Source: Pyrus communis
Lineage: Eukaryota; Streptophyta; Magnoliopsida; Rosales; Rosaceae
NCBI RefSeq assembly: GCF_963583255.1
Contig: NC_084816.1
Coordinates: 15,425,100-15,489,099, forward strand
DNA: 64,000 bases
Direction of reading: 5' to 3'
In this document: piece after piece, positions 34,339-46,005 of the stretch
Position numbering within the stretch: the first letter of the stretch is position 1
How the letters are laid out: every line of letters starts with the position of its first letter
Notes under the pieces: generated by a model
What the model was told of the DNA's origin: nothing
The model's input: only the letters and a program-made list of their open reading frames with translations
Databases searched by the model: none
Made by a program: the position numbers and the translations under genes

Positions 34339-37300
34339 CCAATGCCAGGAATCAAGAAAAAAACTTTTTGTTGTCTATTTAGAGGTTTTTTTTATTTTAA
34401 TAAAACAATATTCTACATTAAATTTATTTAAACTACGAAAATAAATATCTAAACTTCCATACAGATGAAAAAACTCATTGCTCTGGCCAACATAATTCAC
34501 GTCTACAATTGGAGGGATGTTAATTAGAACCAAGCACGCACAAATAACCTTTACCATGCACCAAGCAAGCTGCCGACGTCAGGTAGTGTTTTCTAGGATG
34601 TATTTTTACTTATTTTAATTGGTTACGTGACACTAAGAGTTGATCCGTTTCTTAATCAAATATAATCACCAAATTTTTGTATTATAAGATCATATACCAT
34701 TTCACAAAATAGGTATCAACTTATCATATAAAAAAAAAACACTAGCCTGGTGTATATATACAAATTACTTATTTCACATACAATAAGTATCCACAATGAG
34801 GTTATAATTTGGAATTGAACTCACTATTAATATGTATTGTTCTTGCATCATGTGAGTAGTCATCGGAATTCACCGATGAAAATGAAACCTAAAACTTACT
34901 GTTATTCCAACAAAGTACAAATTATAATGTCACTGTATCCAATAGTTTTTCGCAAACAAAAATATGTTATTTTGGAATGAACAAAAGCAAGCGTAATTAG
35001 TTCCCACCATTACAATGTAAGTACTCTTTAAAGATTGCCCACCCTACCATATATATGCTTTGCTTGAACAAGGGTAGACAAAAGATGGCACAAATTTTAG
35101 CAATTAGTCTTTAGACTTTAGGGTACATTTCAAGTGTGCGTATTCTTTAATTTACACCGTCCTTTTGCAGCATGGATGGCGATGCTTCATGATTCGTTTT
35201 CTTACTCTCTTTCAGGACTTGTGCATGGTTAAGATTTTAGACTAACTTGTGAGCAGAGATGTTTGGTCACCCCAGCACTTGGGTTGTACACATGGCTTGC
35301 GCATGAAGCGGATAGACAATGTATTGATAACATATGTCCACCATATTAATACTAATAGAATGTAGGCAGTGTTTTTGTCATTGTACTGTCATTATTAGGG
35401 ATGCGTCGTCAATATAAGCAGAGAAAACTTTGTGCACAACTGAGATGCACATGTGATATCTGCATGTGAGCATACTGTTAGGTTGTCATTGAATACTTTT
35501 TTTTTTTTCTTTTTTTTTTTTTTTGTTTGATACGATATTGATATAGAAATGAAGCAAACTCAAGATCTCAAGTATGTGTGAATATTCTTGAATAACTGAA
35601 TTACAAGTCCCAAACTAATAGTTGAATTATTTGTACTTTATTATTAGACAATAATTCCTCAATCAAAAGATATTTGGATGCTTAAATAAGCCCAAGAAGG
35701 GGTGCATTCTTTATACACTTCGGCCCACCGTCCTAGCAGATTGCCAGATTCTGCATGCCTCATAACAACATAATGGGTTCATATTTAGCCTTTTAATAAA
35801 CATTCCTTTTAACCAAAGCATCGGATACTCTTTAATCAGATTCTCTTAATCCAGACTTTTGACCCCCACAAGTCATAGAGCAAACAAGCAATAGGAAAAT
35901 TTGTAAGCATTGACTTTACCTTTTTATTTCGATCCTATTTCACATATACATGTTGAAACAATTACTGTAGTTATGTATCTAGCACAAAAGGTGAAACCCA
36001 AAATTAATAATTTTTTAGGTAAATAACCAAAATGGTAATTAATACCTTAAAAATGACATAGTCTGTATGGTGCACATGCCGAAGTAACTAAAGAGCTAAC
36101 TAAGTTCTTCGGTGGTTGATTGCTGATGCGGGCATGCCAACTCGTTACTGAGCTCAGTCGGGTGAATGTCTTAAATGTGATGGATGTGGTCAAATGCACT
36201 TCTAACTCCTCAATCAAGCGACTTCGCCCAAGGAAGGAATACTCTCGACCTTGAGTTCTATAACCTAAAGACAATATTATACAAATCACTATGAAGTTCT
36301 GGATCTTGTGCACTAGATTCGGCATGCTCGAATATACTGGTAAGAATATAGGTCCGCCGAACTGGTGTCAAACACTCGTCATGTGATCCTTTTCGTGTGA
36401 TGCTTTTTAATGTCAATCTAAAACACTCGTCATGTGATTCTTTTTTCACGTGTTAGTATGAGTGGATGACATAGTTGATATGTCTTATTTTTAGAGTATA
36501 CTAATAAAAAACAACAAATACATGTGTTGTTTGAGTGAAATTGTAAGGAGTTGTTTAGTATAAACCTAAAAGTCACTCTCATATATAAGGTAGAAACATG
36601 GATTAATTTTACCATGATTTGAACCCAATCGTGTTAACCTCAAAGGTGCATTACTTATCCAAAGATGAGTGATTTCTGTAAATCACTTTTTGCCTTCTGC
36701 ACATTTCTCTTAACTTTATCTCTTATTGCTGTACAAAAAATTATTCCATGGATAGTCACCGGTGCTTGCAAGCAAGTTACTCCCAAGGAGAGGATAAAAG
36801 AGAAGTTTGCACATGGTTGCAAGTTTTTGAGCGTGAGATGAGAGGAGGGAACATCTGTCAGTCGATCAAATTAAACTAGTTAGGGAGATGTAATTAAGGA
36901 GTCGAACAAAGAATCTTAAGCAGTGTCGCTACTGCTGTATAACCAGTTTGACCCAAAAGTGAAAGATGGGGAACCTCGGATTCTAGAAAAGTTTGGAGAT
37001 GTTAATAGTATTATAATTTTACTTTTATAAATCATGATGAAATTATAAAGTCGGTATTTGATATTAAAAGATTGATACTGCATGCATCATTGGATTTGAA
37101 AGATTAACCTCTCCACTTTAGGGGGGGGAGAGAGAGAGATGCAATTTCTACGTAGAATAATTAAGGGACCATATGATAATCCTTGTTTTAGTTCCTCATT
37201 CCAATGCCCACCTGCCTCCTCATCCTACTCCCTTTCCGTCAAACCCACACGTACGACAATATTATTCCATTTTTTCACTTTTAAGATGTCCCTAAAGTAT

Positions 37301-37469
37301 AAGTGTGAACATTAACGAAATATGGTTCACCCTATATGTCCGCACGTAATGACAATATTTTTAATTTCTCTGTGGAGGATGTAAAAACGGATTCGGATTA
37401 ACTTGGATCTTGTCAGCCTTGAGTAGTGACGGATTAAACTTTAGGAATCCCAATGATAAAGATCAAAAA
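34339..37469. other. Intergenic, 3.1 kb, no gene seen
   Basis: AT-rich. Notable only: a 30-base T-rich run near 35500; aaacactcgtcatgtgat twice at about 36370 and 36421; a G-run/GA tract near 37121-37139. 36050-36380 has LTR-like composition but no ends could be set. Confidence 0.4.
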
Positions 37470-37633
37470 ATTAAAAAAAAAACAAACTAATGAAAATAGT
37501 TTGAAAACTTTGAGTTTTAACGATAAGGACAAAATAAAAGGTAAAGTGAATAGTACCATGATTGACATTTTAATGTAAAAATGTGGTTTTTCGTTAAAAT
37601 GAACAGTACCAAGAGTTTTTTATTTAAGTTCCC
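37470..37633. repeat. AACGAAAAAC-type dispersed repeat, copy A
   Basis: About 160 bp shared with 57065-57225: aaactaatgaaaat, gagttttaacgataagga, ggtaaagtgaatagta, gtggtttttcgttaaa and a terminal aagttccc. Probably a non-autonomous DNA element; its superfamily is not resolved. Confidence 0.75.
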
Positions 37634-37724
37634 AAAAATTTATAAACAAAAATAACATTGAAAAGTTAAATGATAATACATTTCATTCATAATCATACTC
37701 AAAACAACATTACAAGCTACCAAA

Positions 37725-38100
37725 TCCTAGTTAAGTCGTTCACGACGAGGTTTCATAATTTGAAAATATTCCATGATAGCTTCATTACAAATACAAGAAA
37801 AAATATCTTCCTCAATGTAGACAACTAAGCTGTCACTCAACCATTGATGTCCCTTTTGTTGCTGAGTGGACCTTTAATGATATTCATACCGAAAAAATGC
37901 CATCTCCACTATAGTAGTTGCACTAGTAAAACCAAAGTCAACACAATAATGCAAATGTTTGATGCAACTCTTGTTTGATGCAACTCTTTCTCCAACTTTT
38001 TTTTAGCAAGATCACTGATCCTTCGCAATTGAGAAAAATCATTATCAAAATGTGCAAATTGAATATAAATATCAAGTTCATCTTCAAGTGTCAATCTATC
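37725..38100 (-). pseudogene. C-terminal fragment of a hAT transposase (TTF-zinc-finger type)
   Basis: On the minus strand L-T-L-E-D-E-L-D-I-Y-I and F-S-Q-L-R-R-I-S-D-L-A-K-K are followed, after frame changes near 37960 and 37860, by V-E-M-A-F-F and then S-D-S-L-V-V-Y-I-E-E-D-I-F and M-K-P-R-R-E-R-L. This is the order of the hAT C-terminal dimerisation region. The DNA-binding and DDE parts are absent. The remnant is not functional. Confidence 0.75.
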
Positions 38101-38417
38101 TCAATCGTGAAATCTTTAGGATACAATTAATAAAAACATATATCAATTAACCAACAAACAAATACTATCCAAATTCCAACATATCAAATGAGTATACAAA
38201 CATAAAATATCAATAATAGACTATAAATCTCCATCAATCTCTAATATAATTCAATTGAAATTGGATTAGAATACTAAAAACTTGCTTGAATTTTGAAACA
38301 AATTGTGGGGGTATGGAGAATTTAAAAACAAATTGAGGTATGAAATTGGGGCATAATTGGAATATGGAATTGGAATTGAGAATTTAGAGATGAAGGAATT
38401 GTGGAATTGGGGAATTG
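38101..38417. other. AT-rich flank of the transposase remnant
   Basis: Contains a low-complexity ggaattg/gaattgg-rich stretch from 38330, into which MITE copy 2 inserted. Confidence 0.5.
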
Positions 38418-38587
38418 GAGAAATTTTTAATTGCGACGGATATACAAGTGGTACACCACGTGTTTTAATAGAAGTGGTGTGAAATTTTATTTTTTAAGTC
38501 ATTAACTTTTTAGTACACATATCCCACCATTTGTATAGTAACATATGGTGTACCACCCCGTTTACCGGTCACACTGAAAAATCTCTC
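38418..38587. mobile_element. 170-bp Mutator-type MITE, copy 2
   Basis: Ends gagaaatttttaattgcgac and gtcacactgaaaaatctctc. The 9-bp duplication ggggaattg / ggagaattg matches at 8 of 9. Same length and internal pattern as copies 1 and 3, in the opposite orientation to copy 1. Confidence 0.93.
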
Positions 38588-40798
38588 GGAGAATTGAGGG
38601 ATTGGGCGTTGGAATTGGGAAGGGGTGGGGGGAGGGAGCGGGATCTGGGCCTTTAAAAAAATTACCCAAAAAATTAGGTTAAAATCATTATTTAATAATC
38701 TTGATCAAAAATTTTAAACTAAAATTAGTAAAAGATAAAAATTGTTTATGCGTTATAACCTAAATTTTTCAAGCTAAAGATTTAGGTTTTAAATTTTAAC
38801 TTGCACCATATTGTACAGTCTAAATAAATAAAAAAATATCATTAAACTACAATACTAATTAATTACTAACGACAAAGTAATGTAGAAGAGAGAGTAACCC
38901 CTCACTTCTTAGTGTCCAAATCGATTTACAGTCTTATCATGAAGGACAAAGTAACAAAGTGTATAGGTAAAAGAATGATGAGAAATTTCTTGAGATTCTG
39001 TAATATGAAAATGATCCGAACCCGCACGAGCCCCTTCATTGGATTCTCTGTTTGATGTCGGACTCAGCTCAGACCCAAGTGTCTGACAACATGATCTCAC
39101 CGTTGAATATACAACATAAAACCAAACCAATACACACAGAGTCGTAGTCCCTTTGTGTCCCTGTTAGGCCATTATGCAAGCAGTATTTTATATTATACAG
39201 AAATTACGTTTATAAATTATTTAATTCCAACCACATCATCCATTCGTGACGGTACTTCTCTCATTTTCGGGCATTATTTCATCGTATAATAAATATTATA
39301 TGAATTATTATTTTATATTGAATAGTATTGAGGAGATTGAAATTTTAAATTAAATTTTGCAAGTCAAATAATATGAATGTTGATAATTGAATTATTACTT
39401 AAATGTTAATTAACGTGCTTATTTTTTATTGGTACCATATCGTTTGGTTTTTAAATTTAATTTAAAATTTTGATCTTCCTAATATTATCCTTTTGTGTTA
39501 TACAGAAATTGCATTTGTAAATTATTTAATTCCAACCACATAAAACATTCATGACAATACTTCTCTCATTTCCGAGCATCATTTCATCGTATAATAAGAA
39601 TTACACCAATAATTATTTTACTTATCGTGATTTTGATATTATTTTGCAAAACAATAAATTTGATTTGTAGATTTGTTTAGTTTCTACATTTGTCAAACAA
39701 ATTAGCGAATATGGTAACAACTAATATTTTTTAATAATACAAATTAATTGTTTTTATTTATAAAAATTAATAAACTTCAAATTAAATGAATTTTTCTAAA
39801 AAATATGATACGAAATTAGCCAACCAGGAATGAGGAAAATATTATCCATCCATAAATCACAAGTACTGAAATATTCTCCTTGCTGCATTCCAAAAGTGAC
39901 GCAGGAAGGGAAGACATGCATTTGTGGAAGTACTCTTTGACAGTAAAAAGATAGACGCCTGATCACTTGTTTTTCCATCAGAATGGTGGACCTCATCAGT
40001 TTACAATTAGCCGTTAATATAGACTATATAATTTTGTTAGACTGCAAATAGTGGTGCCAAATGATTAGTTAGTGGGGTTTAAGAGGGTACCCACAAATTG
40101 AATTTCGAAGAAATTATCACTTCAAAATTATATCTTCTCCGTAAGAATCCAACGTTCAAAGCGGTATGTCATGATGCAATATATTGATACAATATTGTCC
40201 ACAAACATCCTTTTCGTATTCCTAATAATTTACACCATGCGGACTTTAGTTTAACTAAATTGGATAGAATGTACTTTTCGATCTGCACTTAAGTTCGAAT
40301 TTATGGTCTACAGTTTAAAAAAAATTATTATAGAATATCACATGTAAAAGATATACTAAAAATGGCCACATAAACTTTCAATCTTCATTAACTTAAGAAG
40401 GGTTTACACACAATAAAAGAAGTGTCTATGCTTCTCTTACTAATTTGACTTAACAAACCACACTCAAACTTCGAACCCTTCCATTACATTTCACTCACCA
40501 AACTCAGCGAAGGTCAGCAATACATTAAAAAATAAGCAAAAAAAAAAAAAAAGGCTAAAATGAATTAGTTGGACAGCCCCAGCTAATTTAATTACTGATT
40601 AGTATACCCTAGAAATTGAAAACCCAACTTAGATAGTTGGCAAAGAAAAAGCAAAGGCCAATAATTTGCTTTCTCCCAACTCAAAATCTCATCCATGAGA
40701 CTAAACTAAAACTAATTTGATGGTAAAGATAACAACCTTCTCTTAACTACGGAGATTATTTATGTATATATTCCACGAAATGTGACACAAAGTTTGAT
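38588..40798. other. Intergenic with one dispersed direct repeat
   Basis: A unit of about 105 bp occurs at about 39190-39294 and again at about 39496-39600 (shared: ttatacagaaatt, aaattatttaattccaacca, tacttctctcatttc, atttcatcgtataataa). No gene is seen; 39796-40020 has an unassigned short minus-strand frame. Confidence 0.6.
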
Positions 40799-41209
40799 TT
40801 AAACTGAAATACCGCCATTTGCAAAGCAGAAGAAGAGCTCTAAATCCGGCGGAGCAAAGAAGGCGATTGGAGATCTCCGAAACAAGAAGTCTGATGAAAT
40901 CACCCTTTTCTTCTTAGGCGCCGGTGGACAGGTCAAAATCTCCGGTATCCGAAATCTCTGAGCTTTCGGTGTGGAGCAGGCACTTGTAGTAGAGACATCG
41001 TCAACAGCTTCCAAATCATCTACGCCACCTTCAATCTTCGGAGCATCGTTGCAGACCACGGAAGATGAATTCCAAGGCGAAGTCGTCGGAGTTGCAATAT
41101 CTTGACGAGTAGTAGTCTTTGGCCGGCCAAGCTTCTTCTTGAAATGAGTTCTTGTTTTTGCCTCTCTTGTCGTTTTTGTCTTTGATCTTGTTCTTGCAGA
41201 CGGAGTCAT
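40799..41209 (-). CDS. SMR: SIAMESE-related cyclin-dependent kinase inhibitor
   Basis: SIM/SMR proteins bind CDK-cyclin complexes in the nucleus and promote cell-cycle arrest and endoreduplication. This is a single-exon 136-residue protein, in the family's usual range. From about residue 76 the family motifs appear in order: A-C-S-T-P-K, then F-R-I-P-E, T-C-P-P-A-P-K-K-K-R, and R-S-P-I-A-F-F-A-P-P-D-L-E-L-F-F-C-F near the C-terminus. The first 35 residues are very basic. On the minus strand TTTTATAAAG lies about 120 bp before the ATG, a plausible TATA box. Member identity (SMR1/LGO-like is my best guess) is not certain. The ORF is undamaged. Confidence 0.9.
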   Translation of the reverse strand: MTPSARTRSKTKTTREAKTRTHFKKKLGRPKTTTRQDIATPTTSPWNSSSVVCNDAPKIEGGVDDLEAVDDVSTTSACSTPKAQRFRIPEILTCPPAPKKKRVISSDFLFRRSPIAFFAPPDLELFFCFANGGISV

Positions 41210-42349
41210 TGGTTGAAAAGAGCAAAGAAGAATTGGGGAAGGATTTGAAGGTGGCCAAGAAGCAAGAGAGAAGAAAAAAAAACTTCAACAAACAAGTACA
41301 GAAAAACTAAACCCTATGTATTGGATGCTTTATAAAACAAGTAAAATTTGACTGGAAAAGTGTCCAAAAAGCTTAAAATGATCAAACACGCCTTTGGAAA
41401 CAAAGCCTTTTCAATCAAACCTTACAACTACCTACCACTTCAAGAAACCCCACTAAGCATGGAGACTGCAACTCAGACAATTTCTGACACAAAAGGAAAA
41501 AAAAGACACAAAAACAAAATTAAACCTGATATATTTTTTCAGATGTAGAAGAAGAAAAAAAAAGGCAATCTGGTTAATTAGCAGTAATACTAAAAACCCT
41601 GGCTACTAATTTTGGAAGGAAAAAGGAACACAGAAGATAGAGAATTATTGGAGTGAATAAGGTAAGAGGAGGGGGAAAACCCACCTCTGTAAGGGTTGAA
41701 AAGCCCTAAATAAAACCCTAGAAAAAGGATGGAGGGGGAGGAGAAGAGGCGGGATCTAACACTTACGAATACATATGTTGCTGGTAGGGCTTTATATTGA
41801 TTGAGAAGTTGAGAGATAGATAATTTGGGCAAAGGCTGCCCGCTGCCCGAAGCAAAGCCCAGAAACAGAGGCGGTAAGGGGACAAAAACTAATATTATTC
41901 GTATTATATTTTTGTACTATATTTTTATATTATCTTAGGTGACATTTAACGTAGACAACCACATTATTTGAATTAATCAGATTTTTAAATTTAGTTCATT
42001 ATTTAATAAACTAATAATTAAGAAAAACTAGTTAGCTAAATGATGATTGTAGTATACGAAAAGTCTTTCTCTTTCATTTCTTTTGGTTTTGCAAATTTTT
42101 CAAATGATTTGGTTATTCATATCAGATGTCACCTAAAATGGTATAAAAACATAGTATGAATAACATTACTTAATCCCTTCCTTATTCATTTTAGTTTTCC
42201 TTCTTTTAATTCTGTGAACACTATTCCATTTAGAAGAACGAGTAGGTTTCAAAAGTAGATTTTATTTTTTATTTTTTATTTTTATAGCAATACAAGGGCA
42301 AGGAGAGTCTAACTCGGAAAAATGATCTTAACTAATTAAGTTACATGAA
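41210..42349. other. SMR upstream region
   Basis: TATA candidate near 41325-41335. 41590-41840 contains aaaccctag and GGGAGGAG sequence resembling a UTR or promoter of a minus-strand transcript, but no coding exon was found. Confidence 0.4.
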
Positions 42350-42590
42350 ATTCATTTGGAAATACTTTTAAAATGATTGAAAGCGATTTTGGTGAATTTT
42401 TTTTTAAATCAACCTTTAGTAAAAATCCAACTAGATCCTGAAAAAACACTTTAAATACTCCATGCAAGAAGCACATATCTAGTGCTTCTTCAAAAAAGCA
42501 CTCAAAGTGCTTCTTCTAACTCAAAATTAATTTCACCAAAAACGTTTTAAGTTATTTTAAATGCACTTCCAAACCAACCTACAGTCTTTT
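42350..42590. mobile_element. MITE with AAGTGCTT repeats
   Basis: Inverted arms: tttggaaatacttttaaaat at the left faces atttaaaatgcacttccaaa at the right. The centre carries several AGTGCTTC/GAAGCACT units. Related arms are at about 4466 and 7430. Exact ends and duplication are not resolved. Confidence 0.7.
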
Positions 42591-45526
42591 GCGTATAGTT
42601 TAATTACAAAAACTTAGTTCGGCTCGTTGTGGATTGTGCTCGGTCGAGCTTGTGTTTAACTCAACTCAACTCATAATCAAGCAAGTACAAATAAACATAA
42701 TAGCAAGACGTGTCTTAAAAGAGATGTATTCCATAGATATTTTTGTTATCAATCCAAAGAAGGTTAATTATAAGATTAAAATGTCTAATCTCTATGAATT
42801 AAGTTTTAATAAACCAGGTGAACGTGAGCTATCTCATAAAAACATACGAGCTGCTCACGGGCTTTATATGAAACATGTCAAAGCTCATCAAGTTCGGCTC
42901 AATTTTTTAACAAGCCTAATATTTTGTTTGAGTTCAACTATTACTTTTGATGAACCTAGCTCGAACAAGCCAAAATGAGTCGAAAACTAGTCCCTCAAAT
43001 TGTTTTGTATCAAGTTGAATTAACCTTAATTTATTTTACCAAAGTTAAAAAGGTATATTTGATATTTTCAAATACAAATTTTGATATATCATCTTCAAAC
43101 GTTGAGTTTCTAGTTCAAAACCTCTATTTTTTAATTAAATTAAAATATAAATATCGTTTGTATTATTATTTTAATAATAATACAAATATATCAAATAAAA
43201 GTCTAAATTGAAAAAAAATTAGGTCGACCATCAATAATATGAAAACACGGAGATACCCAACTTTTACCTTTTGTGAAGGGATTCAAAATGAAAGATGCGA
43301 AAATAAATCAAACTAAGGTCTCTAACAAACTTGTTAAAAATGAACGAAAAATATGAGCTAGTTGGCTTAATTATGGGGTGAAGCGAGGGTTACATATTGT
43401 ATTAGGTTTGGAAATGGTTAAAATATAGATCGCTTCCTCTTCACTTATAAGCAGTTACGAATTTAGGACTCTAAACTCATGGGGTCTCAATGTAAAAACC
43501 GCCAAGTGCGTACAATGCACAAATTTTTCTTTCGAGTTTTTCATTGAGGCATTTAGTCGAGCAATTGGTACGCATTATCTACCTGGTTCTATTAATATCT
43601 TCCAAGGCTTGATGCTGAGCATCACTTGCCAAGGCGTGTTGCCGAGGCTTGTCCCAAGGCTTGTTGAGCACCAGTTGTTAAGGCCTGCATAATTTTTCCT
43701 AAGAGGCATTGCATCAAACAATTTGTGCGTATTCTCAGGTCCCATAACAAATAGATATAGGGTCCTCCGGCGACCTTCCCCAATGTATTTCTTGACTTTA
43801 GGATCCCGGGATCTAATAGAACCCCTTGGATTTTTTTTACTTACAAGTGAAAGATATTAGGTTTAACTCATATATATGATTGTTGATAATGAATTATTTA
43901 TGTGTTTAATTCGATAGTGATCTAGTTAGTGACTAGCCTGTTTTGTGGGGCTACTCCAATGTGCTTCCCTCTAGAGTAATTTTTACTTACTGTAAGGTAC
44001 TGAGAATAAATAAGTATGAATGAAAATGAATGGGCCGGTTACCTAAAAAATAAAAAATCTCATTAGCATAGGGAGCTGTACTATATATAATTTGTATATA
44101 ATTTGTATTCACCTATGCTTGCAAGTTGTTTGTTTTTGAATTCAGGTTTCCTTTATATCCCAAAAATACCTGTAGAGAAGTCAAATCTTATAAATCACTG
44201 GGTCAGTATATAAAAAATAAAGCTTAGATCTTTAATTAATAAAATTAACATTTGAATTTCTCTCCCGCCAATCTAAGAAATGAAGGAATATATGTTGATT
44301 TCCTTTGCACCCTAGGGATTACAATACAAATATATCAATTTAGAATATGGGCAAGAGCAAGACGAGCAGCTACCCAAGGAGCAGCTAATAGTTTATGTAA
44401 AGCTCTGCAAGTTTTTGAAACTCTATGTCGCTATTTAAACCAATTTAACTAATCCGTCAGCTACAAAATTACTTTATCTATGAACAAACTGCATTTAAAT
44501 ATTCGATTATATATTGATATATAATAGTACTAAATTCATGATTATTTTATTTTCATAGTTATCTAATTAGTTGATGAATGATGGTCACTCACTGTTTTGT
44601 CTGCAAGCCAACCTTTTTTTTATTAGGGTTTATGAGATTGATTGATTCATGCATGGTGGAGCTACCCCTGCCCCTCTTGTTTTTTCCCCTTTTTTTATTA
44701 GAAATTTTCCAAGACACTTAATGTCAGTATTTTTCAGGGAATCCTAAATGCAGGAATTTAATATTTGTACACGTGTCCCTTTATACTTGGACAAGGTCAT
44801 GGCGTACAAGAAATTTGTTTGGGATTGGTTTTATGAAATTTTGAACATGGGTCAATGGAGTTTCATGTTCATGTTACTATTTAAATATGAATCTTGTTTT
44901 TGGAGGTTCCGATGGTATTTTTCTACACCATACCCTTTTGTGAGACTTTCTTCTAGTTTTGTTCCCTGTTAAGATAAAATGACTAAATGTTATGTTGTAA
45001 AATTATCATTCAAATTATAAGCGGTGTAGATTGATTAGTAGTTAAAGTTTTCATTTCTAAACAGTGTTTCACGTTTAAATAATCGTTTTATTTTTAATCT
45101 AGCTTAGAATAGTAATAAAAATCTCTCACTCGTATTAATCTGGAAACATTTCAGATCGTCAAATTAAAAATCCAATAAGTGCTTGTTTAAAGATATAATT
45201 CAAATTGACGGCTTGAGATAACATATGGTGTTGGTTTGTACCAGTAGTTGTGGGGAGAGGGGTTGACTTCGTTAAGAATTAAGCAAGCAAGGTTGGAAAA
45301 GCTGCCAAATGAGCTAGTTTTGCAGAAAATGAGGATTCCGAAGTAAAATCTCATATCAACTAATTTCTCTCTCCCTAAACAAAATAGATTTCAGTCGGCT
45401 CGAGATATTCTCTCGCAATCATTTCATAGCTTCAGTGGTATTATTCAGTCAATTAATTTTTTTCACGTGAAGATGAATCACAAGTTTAATAAATAATTCT
45501 CACATTGTGAAATAGTTGTAAGAGAG
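42591..45526. other. Intergenic, 2.9 kb, no gene supported
   Basis: 42620-42970 has inverted gttcggctcg / cgagc...aac motifs like a decayed foldback element. 43490-43760 has repeated aaggcttg units. A 66-residue plus frame at 44252-44452 is Arg/Ala/Gln-rich and unrecognised. No promoter-ORF pair is convincing. Confidence 0.4.
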
Positions 45527-45696
45527 GAAAATTTTTTTATTATGACGAAAACATGAATGATACATCACGTGTTTTTATATAAGAGGTAAAAAAATTTATT
45601 TTTTAAGTTATTAATTTTTTAACACACATATTCCACAATTTGTATAATAACACGTAATGTACCAATTCATGTCCGCGTCATACTAAAAAATCTCTC
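45527..45696. mobile_element. 170-bp Mutator-type MITE, copy 3
   Basis: Ends gaaaatttttttattatgac and gtcatactaaaaaatctctc. The 9-bp duplication gtaagagag is perfect (45518-45526 and 45697-45705), so this is probably the youngest of the three copies. It lies 310 bp after the stop of the RRM gene and could fall within its 3' UTR. Confidence 0.95.
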
Positions 45697-46005
45697 GTAA
45701 GAGAGAACCCCTGTCTCAGCTCAGCGTAATTCCGACAAGTTGCCCACGAATGCCTTACAACAATTTCAGCAACATCCAAATGCAAAACATGTGTCACGTA
45801 GCAGATACAGAACGCGAGACAACAGACAACCTAAATCAGCAGAGAAAACTAAGCTAAATATGAAAAACTTCACCCATACATAAATCATACTTCTCCCAAA
45901 ACAACTAGAAAATCTGGCTGAAAGTCGTCAAGCAAAATTTGAAGCAACAAAGTAAAAGATAATGGGTAGTACACAATACCAAATTGATGGCCAAGTTACA
46001 AGGAA

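Noticed and set aside
44252..44452. 66-residue open frame as a gene
   Set aside because: No domain, no promoter, and length expected by chance in AT-rich DNA.
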